Assembly: GCA_964543795.1 (NCBI GenBank)
Contig: CAZIZN010000021.1
Span: 39,291-103,290, forward strand
From: JACKIC01 sp964543795
Lineage (GTDB): Bacteria > Planctomycetota > UBA1135 > UBA2386
Reading direction: 5' to 3'
Length of the DNA: 64,000 nt
The notes beneath the pieces were generated by a model, which saw only the letters and a list, made by a program, of their open reading frames with translations, was not told the origin of the DNA and did no database searches. The position numbers and the translations under genes were made by a program. Below are positions 8,514 to 17,561 of the stretch, one piece after another (positions within the stretch are counted from its first letter, which is position 1; each line of letters begins with the position of its first letter).

Positions 8514-11500
8514 TCAGCGTGCGGTCAGCGCGCGCGCGCCGGCGACGACGCCGCCCTGCCGCAGCCAGCCGTACAGCAGCGCGTGGCGCCGCGCCATCGT
8601 GCGGCGGTCGGCGGCGTCGGGCAGCTTGGGGGCGGCGGCGCGCGGCAGCGCCAGCGCCCGCTCCATCGCCGCGGCGAGCCGTTCGGCGTGGTCCTCGCGC
8701 ACGGTCCCGACGAGGGCGCCGAGGTTCTGCGCGTCGAGGTCGAACATGCTGTCGAACGGCGGCGCGACGAGTTCGCCGTGGCCGTGACGCAACTGCTCGC
8801 GTGCGGCACCGACGTCGGCGAGCACGAGCGGCAGGCCGGCGCGGATCGCCTCCCACACGGCGAGACTGCAGCCCTCCCAGAACGACGGCAGCACGAACGC
8901 GTCGGCGAGCGCGAAGAACGGCGCCGCGTCGTCGCGGTGACCCGCGAAGACCACGGCGTCGCCGAGCCCGAGTCGCGCGACGTCGCCGCGCACCGCCGCC
9001 GCGTGCACGGGGTTCATCTCGTGGCCGAGGCAGACCAGCCTGGCGCGCGGCTGTCGCCGATGCAGCGCCGCGAGCGCGTGCACGGCGACCCGGTGCGCCT
9101 TCGCGGGCTGCACCGACGCGACCTGCAGGAACACGGCATCGCCCGCGGCGAGGCCGAGTTCGGCGCGCAACGCCTCGAGGCGTTCGCGCGGCACCGGCGC
9201 GGCGGGCGTCGCGTCGATGCCGTTGCCGACGACCAGCATCTTCTGCACGTCCAGGCCGAGCCGCAGGTCCGCGTAGGCGAGCGCCTGCGCCGACACGCAC
9301 GCGTAGGCAGCGGTGTGCGCGTCGGCCGCGCGGTAGGCGGCGATGCGTTCGGCGTCGAACCAGACGTAGCTGTTGTGCACGACCTGCACGAACGGCACGC
9401 CGGCGGCCGCCGCTGCGGCCGCGCCGGCGACGCTCTCGTGCGCGCTGACCACCTGCCAGCGGCCCGCGCGCAACATCGCCGCCCAGGCCTGTTCGCCGGC
9501 GCCCGGCGGCCCGACGCACTCGACGCCCGCCGGCAGGATCGCCCGGGCCGCGTCGAAGCGGCCGTCGACGACGCAGAGGCCCACCTCGACCCCCTCCTCG
9601 TGCAGGCACAGCGCGAGGTCGGCGACCACGCGTTCGAGGCCGCCGCGCGCGAACGTGTCGACCTGCAGCAGCACTCGCAGCGGCGCCTCGCCGGGCAGCG
9701 GTTGCGGCACGGCGCGGCGCAGCCGTTCGGCGTCGCGCGTGCTGCGGAAGAACGTGCCGTTGCCGGCGTGCCGCACCGCGAGCGCGAACGCATCGGCGCC
9801 GGGCCGACCCAGGAACACCGCGCGCGTGTACACCGCCAGGCGCGCGGCGACGTCGGCCGTGGCCGCGAACGCCGCGACGGCGGGATGGCCGAGTTCGAGG
9901 TGCTCCGCGTGCGCCTCCTCCGCGCTCGCGAAGAACGCCGCGACGCCGACCTCGACCGGCAGGTCGTGCACCGGCAGACCGCGCAGGGAGCGGCCGTCGA
10001 CCACGACCAGCGTCTTGCCGGCGACGCGGCGCCAGCCGTCGTCCGCGAGCGCCTCCAGGCGGTCGCCGGCCGCGATGCAGTCGCGCAGCCACGTCAGGTT
10101 CGCCGCGTCGGCGAGCACGTGCAGCGGTGCCGCGAGCCACTCGCCGCGCCGGCGTTCATAGTCCATCAGCACGCGCGCTCGCTCCTGGATGCGCAGTTCG
10201 CGCGACCTGGCGCTGAGCGTGTTGTCGTGCACGCGGTAGCGGTAGAGCAGCTCGTCGGTGCCGAGATGCTCGATCCGGAACAGGCGGTTGATCCGCATCC
10301 AGTAGTCGTAGTCCTCCAGGCCGAGCTCGGGGTTGTAGTCGCCGATCAGGCGCCCGACCTGCCCGCGGTAGAGGAAGCACGGCCCGATGAAGTTGTCCTC
10401 GTAGCGATTGAGATCGTGCGTGTGGCGACTCACCCGCACCGCCGCGAGGTTCCGCTTGTCGGTGCGGTCCATCACGCGGAACTCGCCGCCGACGAGCGGC
10501 GCGTCGTCCTCGCCGATCACCTCGTAGTCCGCGTAGACCATCGCCACGTCGGGCTGTGCGCGCAGGAACGCGACCAGCCGCGTCAGTTGGTCCCTGTGCA
10601 TGAGGTTGTCGGCCGAGGTCCAGGTGAAGAACTCGCCGGTCGCGGTTTCGAAGCCCGTGCTCAGCGCCTTCGGCAGGCCCTGGTTGGGCTGCGTGAGCAA
10701 CCGCACGCGGGGGTCGCCCGCGTAGCGACGCAGCACCGCGGCGACGCCGTCGCGGCTGCCGTCGTCGACGACGATCAGCTCGAACGGCGCGTAGGTCTGC
10801 GCCAGCACGCTGTCGATCGCCGCGCCGACCATGTCGGCCTGGTCGTAGACCGGCAGCACCACGCTGACGAGACCCGGCCGCTCCACCCCCGCGTCGGCGC
10901 CGGCGTGCCTTGCGGCGTCGCGGCGGAAGAACTGCTCCTGACCGGTCCAGCGCAGGATCCGCTGCTGCCAGCGCGGCGGCAGCAGCTGGTAGAGGCCCTT
11001 CTTGACCGCGCGCAGCCACGGGCCCGGGCCTTCGCGCAGCTTCGCGATCGTCACGCGCGCGATCCACACGATGCGGTCGCGCCGGCTGCCGACCGGCACG
11101 AGCAGGCGGAGGAGGTCGACGGATTCCCCGCGTTCGCCGTGGACCACGGCGTGCATCGCGACGGCGGACAAGAGCCAGAGCGGGCCGAGCCAGTGCAGCA
11201 GCAGGCGCGGCAGGCTCGAGCGCAGGTGGTGGTCGAGATCGGACTCTGGCGACAGCACGAACGGCACGGCGGTCGCGAGCAGGCCGAAGCCGCAGAACGC
11301 CCAGACCATCGGCGCGGCGCGATGCAGGCCGCGGCCCCGCAGCGCGATCGCCGCCGCGAACGGCAGCACGAACGTCGCGCCGAGGTGCAGCTTGAAGAAC
11401 GCGTAGCCGACGAACGCCACCGCGTAGTCGCCGAGGTTGCCCAGTCGCGTCCAGACGTGGCTGGCCTCGCGCGCGTAGACCGCGAACACGCCCTCGCCGG

Positions 11501-12575
11501 CGGGCAGCAGCGGGGCCAGCACGGGCAGCGCGACGACGACCGCGCTCGGCGCCCCGGCGGCGAGCGCCCAGCGCAGGCGGTCGGGCCGCGCCGACCGCCG
11601 TGCGGCGGCGTCGGCGACGAACGCGAGCGCACCGAGCAGCAGGATCCCGGCCAGCCACGCCGACGTGCGGGCGAGGTCGCCCTCCGGCGGCAGGTGCAGC
11701 AGTCGGGCCTGCACCGGCAGCCACGACACGATCGCCGCCGCCGCCGCGCCCAGCACCGCCGCCAGCAGGCGTCGCTCGCCGAACCCGAACGCGACGAGCG
11801 CGGCGACGAGCGCATAGGCGTGTCCCTCGGGCTTGGCGAGAATGGCCAGCGCCGTGCCGAGCGCGAGCCAGAGCGCGGAACGCAGCACGAAGCCCCCGGC
11901 GAGCGAGGTCGTCGCGACGAGCAGGAACACCTCGCCGTAACCCGAGTCGACCGCGCCGCCGCCGGGCCCGAGCAGCGCCGGCGTCAGCGCGACCGCGAGC
12001 ACGGCGGCGAGTGACAACCGCGCATCGATGCGGGCCCGACCCAGCACCGTCGCGACGACGCCGAGCAGCAGCAGGTAGACGAGCGGCAGCACGAGGCGCC
12101 CGGCCCCGGGCACGAGCCGTTCGGTGCACGCGACGAGCAGCGGCAGCAGCAGCGGGTAGTCGGGGCTGTGGTGGAAGACGCCGGGATCGGCGAAGAACGG
12201 CTGGGCCAGCGTCGGCGCCGCGGTGAGCCAGTGCACCTTCGCGTCGAACGACGCCGCCCCGTCCCAGCTCCGCGACGGCGTCGCGAGCGCCCCGTAGGCG
12301 ACCGCGGCGAAGGCGACCGCGACGGCCGCACCGCCCGCGAGCACGAGCCGGCCCGGCGCGCGCGGTCGGGCGACGGCCCGCACCGGCAGCGCGAGGCCGA
12401 GCAGCAACGCGACGGGCAGCCAGCCGTCGGCGACCCCGACGCCCGGCACGGCGACGCTCGCACCGAGCCAGAACAGCACGAGCCCCGCGAGCGCGCCGAG
12501 CACGAGGCGGTCGACGAGCCGTGCGCCCGGCGCAGGCGGGGTCGTGTCGGTCGGCGGGGTCGGCGGCGGCGGCAC
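8514..12575 (-). CDS. Membrane protein / GT2 / GT4 glycosyltransferase fusion
   Basis: A 1353-residue, three-part protein. Residues ~20-480 are polytopic membrane (at least ten hydrophobic helices) and resemble GT-C / ArnT-like proteins or polysaccharide membrane subunits, but I see no decisive motif. Residues ~568-800 are a GT2 GT-A domain (SVVLPVYDQADMVGAAIDSV, VVDDGSRDG, WTSADNLMHRDQL). Residues ~960-1345 are a GT4 GT-B domain (VDTFARGGLERVVADL, VVHNSYVWFD, SVQPAKAH, and SFWEGCSLAVWEAIRAGLPLV with the E-x7-E pattern). GTG at 12575 follows the upstream stop by one base, so translation is probably coupled. Likely builds a lipid-linked or exported glycan at the inner membrane. The GT4 part is clearly paralogous to the last domain of the plus-strand protein ending at 23537. 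Confidence 0.85.
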   Translation of the reverse strand: MPPPPTPPTDTTPPAPGARLVDRLVLGALAGLVLFWLGASVAVPGVGVADGWLPVALLLGLALPVRAVARPRAPGRLVLAGGAAVAVAFAAVAYGALATPSRSWDGAASFDAKVHWLTAAPTLAQPFFADPGVFHHSPDYPLLLPLLVACTERLVPGAGRLVLPLVYLLLLGVVATVLGRARIDARLSLAAVLAVALTPALLGPGGGAVDSGYGEVFLLVATTSLAGGFVLRSALWLALGTALAILAKPEGHAYALVAALVAFGFGERRLLAAVLGAAAAAIVSWLPVQARLLHLPPEGDLARTSAWLAGILLLGALAFVADAAARRSARPDRLRWALAAGAPSAVVVALPVLAPLLPAGEGVFAVYAREASHVWTRLGNLGDYAVAFVGYAFFKLHLGATFVLPFAAAIALRGRGLHRAAPMVWAFCGFGLLATAVPFVLSPESDLDHHLRSSLPRLLLHWLGPLWLLSAVAMHAVVHGERGESVDLLRLLVPVGSRRDRIVWIARVTIAKLREGPGPWLRAVKKGLYQLLPPRWQQRILRWTGQEQFFRRDAARHAGADAGVERPGLVSVVLPVYDQADMVGAAIDSVLAQTYAPFELIVVDDGSRDGVAAVLRRYAGDPRVRLLTQPNQGLPKALSTGFETATGEFFTWTSADNLMHRDQLTRLVAFLRAQPDVAMVYADYEVIGEDDAPLVGGEFRVMDRTDKRNLAAVRVSRHTHDLNRYEDNFIGPCFLYRGQVGRLIGDYNPELGLEDYDYWMRINRLFRIEHLGTDELLYRYRVHDNTLSARSRELRIQERARVLMDYERRRGEWLAAPLHVLADAANLTWLRDCIAAGDRLEALADDGWRRVAGKTLVVVDGRSLRGLPVHDLPVEVGVAAFFASAEEAHAEHLELGHPAVAAFAATADVAARLAVYTRAVFLGRPGADAFALAVRHAGNGTFFRSTRDAERLRRAVPQPLPGEAPLRVLLQVDTFARGGLERVVADLALCLHEEGVEVGLCVVDGRFDAARAILPAGVECVGPPGAGEQAWAAMLRAGRWQVVSAHESVAGAAAAAAAGVPFVQVVHNSYVWFDAERIAAYRAADAHTAAYACVSAQALAYADLRLGLDVQKMLVVGNGIDATPAAPVPRERLEALRAELGLAAGDAVFLQVASVQPAKAHRVAVHALAALHRRQPRARLVCLGHEMNPVHAAAVRGDVARLGLGDAVVFAGHRDDAAPFFALADAFVLPSFWEGCSLAVWEAIRAGLPLVLADVGAAREQLRHGHGELVAPPFDSMFDLDAQNLGALVGTVREDHAERLAAAMERALALPRAAAPKLPDAADRRTMARRHALLYGWLRQGGVVAGARALTAR

Positions 12576-12576
12576 G

Positions 12577-13014
12577 TCAGTCCTCGCGCACGCGCAGCAC
12601 GAGGCCGCCCGCTTCGGTGCCCTGCACGACGATCGCGCCCGTCGCGCCGCCGGGGATCGTGCCGCGCGCCAGCGGCCTGCCCGCGTAGGACTCGGCCCCC
12701 GCGGGCACGTGCCGTTCGTCGACGCACAGGCGCGGCGCGATCAGCGCCGCGACGAACTCGAGCGCCCCGTCGGCCGGCAGACGCCACTGCACCGCGGCAT
12801 CGGGGGGCACGTTCGCGCACAACCACTCGATCGCCGCAGCACCGTCGAGCCGCGCGCTGCCGAGCAGGTACCGCGCAGCGCCCTGCTGGCGGTAGCCCTC
12901 GATCTCCGCGCAACGACGCGACCACACCTTGCCCGGCAACCGGGCGACGCCGAGTGCGAGGTGGGCGAGCAGCAACAGCAGCAGCACGGCGCCGCCGCGC
13001 CGCACGACCGTCAC
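12577..13014 (-). CDS. Small single-pass membrane protein of unknown function
   Basis: A 145-residue protein starting at GTG 13014, which overlaps the TGA of the upstream glycosyltransferase (GTGA), so it is almost certainly translated by coupling. A single strongly hydrophobic helix (VLLLLLLAHLALGV, ~res 10-24) is followed by an extracytoplasmic-looking domain with Cys35, Cys66 and Cys97. No family is recognised. The next gene starts one base after its stop, so it lies inside a compact glycan operon and may be an accessory to the adjacent membrane glycosyltransferase; that role is inference from position only. Confidence 0.7.
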   Translation of the reverse strand: MTVVRRGGAVLLLLLLAHLALGVARLPGKVWSRRCAEIEGYRQQGAARYLLGSARLDGAAAIEWLCANVPPDAAVQWRLPADGALEFVAALIAPRLCVDERHVPAGAESYAGRPLARGTIPGGATGAIVVQGTEAGGLVLRVRED

Positions 13015-14120
13015 GCGACCCCCTCGACGCGGACACCGGCGCAGAGTTCGTCGAGCCAGCCGCGATGCCCGTGCGGCGGCGGTGCCACCACCGGCGCGGG
13101 GCGGGGCCGCTGCAGCAATTCGAGGATTCGTGCGCGCACGACCTCGGCTCGAGGTTCGCACAGATGCAGCCCCGGCAGCCCTCGGTACGGCGCGTAGGCG
13201 GGCAGGTCGCTCGTCACGACGGGCAGGCCGCAGGCGAGCGCTTCCTGCACGACGACCGGGAAGCCCTCGTTGTGCGACGGCAGCGCGAACACGTCGGCGG
13301 CGTGGTAGAGCTGCAGCACGTCCTCGTGCGGGCGGGGCTCGAGACACTCGGCACCGGCCGCGCGCAACCGCTGCCGCACGTCGTCCTCGCCGGGCCCGCA
13401 GAACACGAGTTCGAACGACGGGTCCCTGGCCGCGAGCAGCACGTCGAGGCCCTTGTGCGGCAGCAGCCGCGACACGCACAGCACGCGCGGCCGTTCGTCC
13501 CAGCCGAGCGCCCGCCGCGCCGCCGCCCGCGCCGCCGCGTCGGGCGGCCGGAAACGTTCGCCGTCGACGGGATTGGGCAGGAACTGCACCTTCTTCGGCT
13601 CGCCGCCGAGCCGCACCAGCAGTCGCTCGACGTCGCGGTTGTAGGCGATCAGCTTGTTGCAGCAGCGCGCAGTGAGCCGCCCGACCGTCTCGAACAGGAG
13701 CCGCAGCGCCGCCGTCGCGAGCCGCGAGCGGTAGCGGAGCAGTCCGCCGTGGTCGGTGCACACGCAGTGCCTGCCGCGCAGGCGCGCGAACAGTGCCGCG
13801 AGCGGCGAGCCGGGGAACACGAGGCCGTGGGCGTGCACGAGATCTGCGCGCGAGACCTCGCGCCAGAGACGGAACGGCAGGGATGGCGCGAACAGCGGAT
13901 ACGCGATGCCGAAGCGCCGTTCGAGCAGGTGCCAGGCCCGCACGCGCACGATCGTGAGCCGGTCGCCGGACTCGATCGGGCGCCCCGCGCCGGTGCCGTC
14001 GCTCGTGATCCAGACGACGTCGTGGCCCGCTTCGCGCAGCGCCTCGGCCTCCATGAGCACGAGGTTCTCCACGCCGCCGATGTGCGGCGGTGCGTGGTGG
14101 CTGACGAGGAGCACGCGCAT
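13011..14120 (-). CDS. Glycosyltransferase family 4
   Basis: A 369-residue GT-B enzyme that should transfer a nucleotide-activated sugar during polysaccharide assembly on the cytoplasmic side. The N-terminal Rossmann domain begins MRVLLVSHHAPPHIGGVENL. The C-terminal domain shows VLCVSRLLPHKGLDVLLAA, and the GT4 signature SHNEGFPVVVQEALACGLPVV with glutamates in E-x7-E spacing. The ATG at 14120 is the canonical family start; an ATG 15 bases upstream is possible. Its stop overlaps the start of the small membrane protein, and the SGNH hydrolase gene ends 53 bp upstream, giving one minus-strand operon. The donor and acceptor cannot be read from the sequence. Confidence 0.92.
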   Translation of the reverse strand: MRVLLVSHHAPPHIGGVENLVLMEAEALREAGHDVVWITSDGTGAGRPIESGDRLTIVRVRAWHLLERRFGIAYPLFAPSLPFRLWREVSRADLVHAHGLVFPGSPLAALFARLRGRHCVCTDHGGLLRYRSRLATAALRLLFETVGRLTARCCNKLIAYNRDVERLLVRLGGEPKKVQFLPNPVDGERFRPPDAAARAAARRALGWDERPRVLCVSRLLPHKGLDVLLAARDPSFELVFCGPGEDDVRQRLRAAGAECLEPRPHEDVLQLYHAADVFALPSHNEGFPVVVQEALACGLPVVTSDLPAYAPYRGLPGLHLCEPRAEVVRARILELLQRPRPAPVVAPPPHGHRGWLDELCAGVRVEGVA

Positions 14121-14173
14121 CGCGCCGATTCTGACGACGGGGTGGCCGATCGCAACGGCGAGGACGCCCGGAC

Positions 14174-15286
14174 TCACCGGCGCCGTGCGTAGCCGACCCC
14201 CACCAGGTGCTCCGCGATCGTCTGCGCGACCTTGTCGTGGCCGCCGACGTTCCAGTGCCCGTCCTCGCGCCAGAAATCGTCGCCGTGCAACCGGTCCACC
14301 ATCGGCACGCAGGCGATCCCGTTCGCCCTGCACAGCTCCAGGAGCGCGTCCTCGAGCACCGGGAACCGGCCCTCGTGGCCGGTCCCCCCGCGCGGGTGGT
14401 ACTCGAACTTCGTCGGCGCCGGCACGACGAGCAGCGGCACGCCGGCGGCGCGCAGCCGCTCGGCGATGCGCCCGAGCAGCCGGCCGCCGATCGCGAGGGC
14501 CAGCCGGCGCTGCGCGCCGACCTCCCCTTTGGCCTCTGCGTCGTACATCGACGCCTCGTCGAGCCGTCCGAGTCCCCGCTGCCCGACGGGCGGCGGACTG
14601 CCGGCGAGGGCGTGGCGGAGCGCACCGAGCATCACCGAGCCGAACCAGCGCGGGCTCGCGACGAAACCGAACGCCTTCGTGTCGGGCAGCGGATGTCCCT
14701 GCACGCACAGTTCGCCGCGCTCGTCGAAGGCCGCGTAGGGTTTGTAGTAGCCGTAGCGCACGTACTGGACGTCGTCGACGAAGTCGTTGCCGAGGCAGAA
14801 CGTGAGCACCACGAGGTCCGGCGCGAACTGCAACACCCGATCGAGCGACAGCAGGTGCTGAACCGATCCGTAGCCTGACACGCCGAAGTTGAGCACCTCG
14901 ACGTCCGCGAGCCGCGCCGCGACCCGTTCGGTGAACCGGTCCTCGTCGGCCACGCCGATGCCCCAGACGAAGGAATCGCCGAGCACCGCGATGCGTCGCA
15001 CGCCGTCCGGCTTGCGCAGCGGCAGTTCCGCCTGCCGCATGCCGTGCGAGTTGATCGCCACGTCGTAGGAGAACTCGCCGCGCGCGAACGTGCCGCGCGC
15101 CCCCGGCGTGTTGGCCCAGCCGAGTTGCGCATCGAAGCGGTAGAAGTGGTACTGGTTGCCGGTGGCGGCCACCGAATAGCGGCTGGTGTCCGGCAGCAGC
15201 AGCCGGAACGCGAGTTCGGCGATCGCCGCCGCGACGGCGAACGACGTCCCGAGCAGCAGGATCCGGGCGAACAGGCGGCGGGACAT
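14174..15286 (-). CDS. Membrane-anchored SGNH/GDSL hydrolase-like protein
   Basis: A 370-residue protein with an N-terminal membrane anchor (ILLLGTSFAVAAAIAELAF) and a periplasmic SGNH hydrolase fold. Block I is VLGDSFVWGIG (Ser nucleophile), block III has FCLGNDFVDD (Asn), and block V is DGHWN near the C-terminus (catalytic Asp/His pair). Proteins of this kind in glycan clusters add or remove O-acetyl groups, like the AlgX/AlgJ group; acetylation of this polysaccharide is an inference. The ATG at 15286 is chosen because it puts the anchor at the N-terminus; 35 upstream residues in the open frame look non-coding. It heads the minus-strand operon and is divergent from the ABC permease, with 120 bp between. 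Confidence 0.85.
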   Translation of the reverse strand: MSRRLFARILLLGTSFAVAAAIAELAFRLLLPDTSRYSVAATGNQYHFYRFDAQLGWANTPGARGTFARGEFSYDVAINSHGMRQAELPLRKPDGVRRIAVLGDSFVWGIGVADEDRFTERVAARLADVEVLNFGVSGYGSVQHLLSLDRVLQFAPDLVVLTFCLGNDFVDDVQYVRYGYYKPYAAFDERGELCVQGHPLPDTKAFGFVASPRWFGSVMLGALRHALAGSPPPVGQRGLGRLDEASMYDAEAKGEVGAQRRLALAIGGRLLGRIAERLRAAGVPLLVVPAPTKFEYHPRGGTGHEGRFPVLEDALLELCRANGIACVPMVDRLHGDDFWREDGHWNVGGHDKVAQTIAEHLVGVGYARRR

Positions 15287-15406
15287 CGCGCAGCAGGGTC
15301 GCCGGCGGGCGCGCAGCGCGCAACAGCCCACCGGACGAGGAGCCGCCCGCCGCTCGCATCCGCGATTGAAAGACGCGGCGCCCGCCGACATCCTCCGACG
15401 TCCTCG

Positions 15407-16228
15407 ATGGCCCTACCCGTTCGCGCATCGCCGAGCGCCCTGTTCACGTCGCTGGTCGCGAACCGGGCCCTGATCGCGAGTCTGGTCCGGCGCGAGGTGG
15501 CGGGACGCTACCGGGGCTCCGCCCTGGGTCTGTTCTGGGCCGTGCTCAACCCCGTCCTCATGCTCGCCGTCTACACCTTCGTGTTCAGCGAGGTGTTCCA
15601 GTCGCGATGGCAGGGGGGCACCGGCGGCAAGAGCGAGTTCGCGCTCGTGCTGTTCGCGGGCCTCCTGGTGTTCAACTTCTTCTCGGAGTGCGTCAACCGC
15701 GCGCCGACCGTGATCCTCGGCAACGTGCCCTTCGTGAAGAGGGTCGTCTTCCCGCTCGAGGTCCTGCCCGTGGTCACGATGGGCTCGGCGCTCTTCCACC
15801 TCGGCGTCAACCTGGTCGTCTGGGGCGCGTTCTACGCATTCGCCGTCGGCGTGCCGCATCCGACGCTGCTGCTGTTGCCGTTGACGCTGCTGCCGCTCGT
15901 ACTGGTCACGCTCGGGATCTCCTGGCTGCTCGCCGCGCTCGGCGTCTACCTGCGCGACGTCGCCCAGGCGATCGGCTTGGTGACGCTGGTGCTGATGTTC
16001 CTCTCGCCGGTGTTCTACCAGCTCGACGCGATGCCGGCGGCCTATCGCCCGTTCCTGTACCTGAGCCCGCTCACCGTGACCATCGAACAGGTTCGCGACG
16101 TCATGTACTGGGGCAGGGTCCCGTCGGTGGCGACCTACGGCGCGGCCTGCGGAGCCGCGGCGCTGATCGCCTGGCTCGGATTCCTCTGCTTCCAGAGGAC
16201 TCGCCGGGGGTTCGCGGATGTCCTCTGA
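15407..16228 (+). CDS. wzm: Polysaccharide ABC exporter permease (Wzm-type)
   Basis: A 273-residue ABC-2 type permease with about six membrane helices. The N-terminal amphipathic part has LVRREVAGRYRGSALGLFWAVLNP, hallmark of O-antigen/teichoic-acid exporters (Wzm, TagG, KpsM). It should form the channel that moves an undecaprenyl-linked glycan out of the cytoplasm together with the downstream ATPase. The last codons overlap the ATPase start by 11 bp, showing a shared operon. The ATG at 15407 is the nearest start to the conserved region. The family assignment is firm; the exact glycan is unknown. Confidence 0.93.
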   Translation: MALPVRASPSALFTSLVANRALIASLVRREVAGRYRGSALGLFWAVLNPVLMLAVYTFVFSEVFQSRWQGGTGGKSEFALVLFAGLLVFNFFSECVNRAPTVILGNVPFVKRVVFPLEVLPVVTMGSALFHLGVNLVVWGAFYAFAVGVPHPTLLLLPLTLLPLVLVTLGISWLLAALGVYLRDVAQAIGLVTLVLMFLSPVFYQLDAMPAAYRPFLYLSPLTVTIEQVRDVMYWGRVPSVATYGAACGAAALIAWLGFLCFQRTRRGFADVL

Positions 16229-17561
16229 CGACTTCGCCATCCGCGTCGCAGGCGTCGGCAAGTGCTACGAGGTCTACGCGTCGCCCGCCGACCGCCTGCG
16301 CCAGTTCGTGGTGCCGCCGCTGCGGCGCGCGCTCGGCCTGCAGCCGAAGGCCTACCACGAAGAGTTCTGGGCGCTGCGCGACGTCTCGTTCGAACTGCCG
16401 CGGGGCGAGGCGTTCGGCGTCATCGGCCGGAACGGCAGCGGCAAGAGCACGCTGCTGCAGATCATCACGGGGACCCTCGAGCCCACCGTCGGCACCATCG
16501 AGACGAACGGGCGCATCTCGGCGTTGCTCGAGCTCGGCTCCGGCTTCAACCCGGACTTCACGGGCCGCGAGAACGTGTTCCTGAACGGCATGGTGCTGGG
16601 GCTGTCGCGGCGCGAGATCGAGGACCGCTTCGACGCGATCGCGGCGTTCGCCGACATCGGCGCCCACCTCGAACAGCCGGTGCGCACCTACTCGAGCGGC
16701 ATGATGGTCCGGCTCGCCTTCGCCGTGCAGGTCCAGGTGCAGCCCGACATCCTGATCGTCGACGAGGCCCTCGCGGTGGGCGACGCGCTGTTCCAGAAGC
16801 GCTGCTTCGCCCGCATCGAGAAGCTGCTGGCCGATGGCGTGACGCTGATCTTCGTGTCCCACGACCAGGAGACGGTGCGCTCCCTGACGCGCCGATCGCT
16901 GCTGCTCAAGAACGGCAGGCCCGTGCTCTGCGGGCCGACCTCGGAAGTGGTGCTCGCCTACCGCAAGCAGCTGCACGAGGAGGAGTCGGCCTGGTTCACG
17001 CAGGTCACCGAGCGCATGCGCGCCTCGCCCGGCGTCGACGGCACGAACGACCGCTCCGAGCGGCTCAGTTTCGGCGACGGCGGCGTGCACGTCGTGGGCG
17101 TGCAGACGTTCGACGCCGCGGACGAGCCCTGCACCATCTACCACCCGGGCGACCGACTGCGCGTGCGCGTCGAGTGCGTCACCGACGTCGACGCCGAACA
17201 CCTCAACGTCAGCATCCGCCTGCGCAGCAAGGAGGGGATCAAGGTGTACTCGTGGGGCACCCTGAACCAGGACATGCAGGTGCTGCGGCGCGGCGACGGC
17301 GAGCCGGTGTTCTGGTCGCGCAGCTTCCGCGCCGGCGAACGCATCGTGGTGTGGCTCGAGTGCGACTGCACCCTCGGCCCCAACCTGTACGAGGTCCAGG
17401 CGTGCGTGTCCTACGAAGGCACCCCGGACTACACCCAGCAGCGCATCCTGCACTGGCTCGACGAAGCCGCGTTCTTCCAGGTCGTCATGCGCCGCGAAGA
17501 ACACTTCTTCGGCGGCTTCGTCGATCTGCGCATGCGGGCCACCTGGCAGGAGCAGCCGTGA
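16218..17561 (+). CDS. wzt: Polysaccharide ABC exporter ATPase (Wzt-type) with C-terminal glycan-binding domain
   Basis: Drives export of lipid-linked polysaccharide. Residues ~1-250 are the nucleotide-binding domain: Walker A GRNGSGKST, LLELGSGFNPDFTGREN, signature YSSGMMVRLAFA, Walker B ILIVDEALAVGD and the switch histidine in FVSHD. Residues ~270-440 form an extra beta-rich domain (DAADEPCTIYHPGDRLRVRVE ... GTPDYTQQRILHWLDEAAFF) like the Wzt C-terminal domain that recognises the modified non-reducing end of the O-antigen. This extension argues for coupling of chain termination and export, and the methyltransferase immediately downstream is a good candidate for making that cap. 447 residues. 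The stop overlaps the next start by 4 bp (GTGA). Confidence 0.94.
   Translation: MSSDDFAIRVAGVGKCYEVYASPADRLRQFVVPPLRRALGLQPKAYHEEFWALRDVSFELPRGEAFGVIGRNGSGKSTLLQIITGTLEPTVGTIETNGRISALLELGSGFNPDFTGRENVFLNGMVLGLSRREIEDRFDAIAAFADIGAHLEQPVRTYSSGMMVRLAFAVQVQVQPDILIVDEALAVGDALFQKRCFARIEKLLADGVTLIFVSHDQETVRSLTRRSLLLKNGRPVLCGPTSEVVLAYRKQLHEEESAWFTQVTERMRASPGVDGTNDRSERLSFGDGGVHVVGVQTFDAADEPCTIYHPGDRLRVRVECVTDVDAEHLNVSIRLRSKEGIKVYSWGTLNQDMQVLRRGDGEPVFWSRSFRAGERIVVWLECDCTLGPNLYEVQACVSYEGTPDYTQQRILHWLDEAAFFQVVMRREEHFFGGFVDLRMRATWQEQP

Noticed and set aside
5006..9448. Very long frames running across several genes (also 8157-12014, 20183-23701 and others)
   Set aside because: They are extremely Arg/Pro/Ala-rich or lack domain motifs, and they overlap genes with clear family motifs in another frame. 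High G+C content removes stop codons from the shadow frames.
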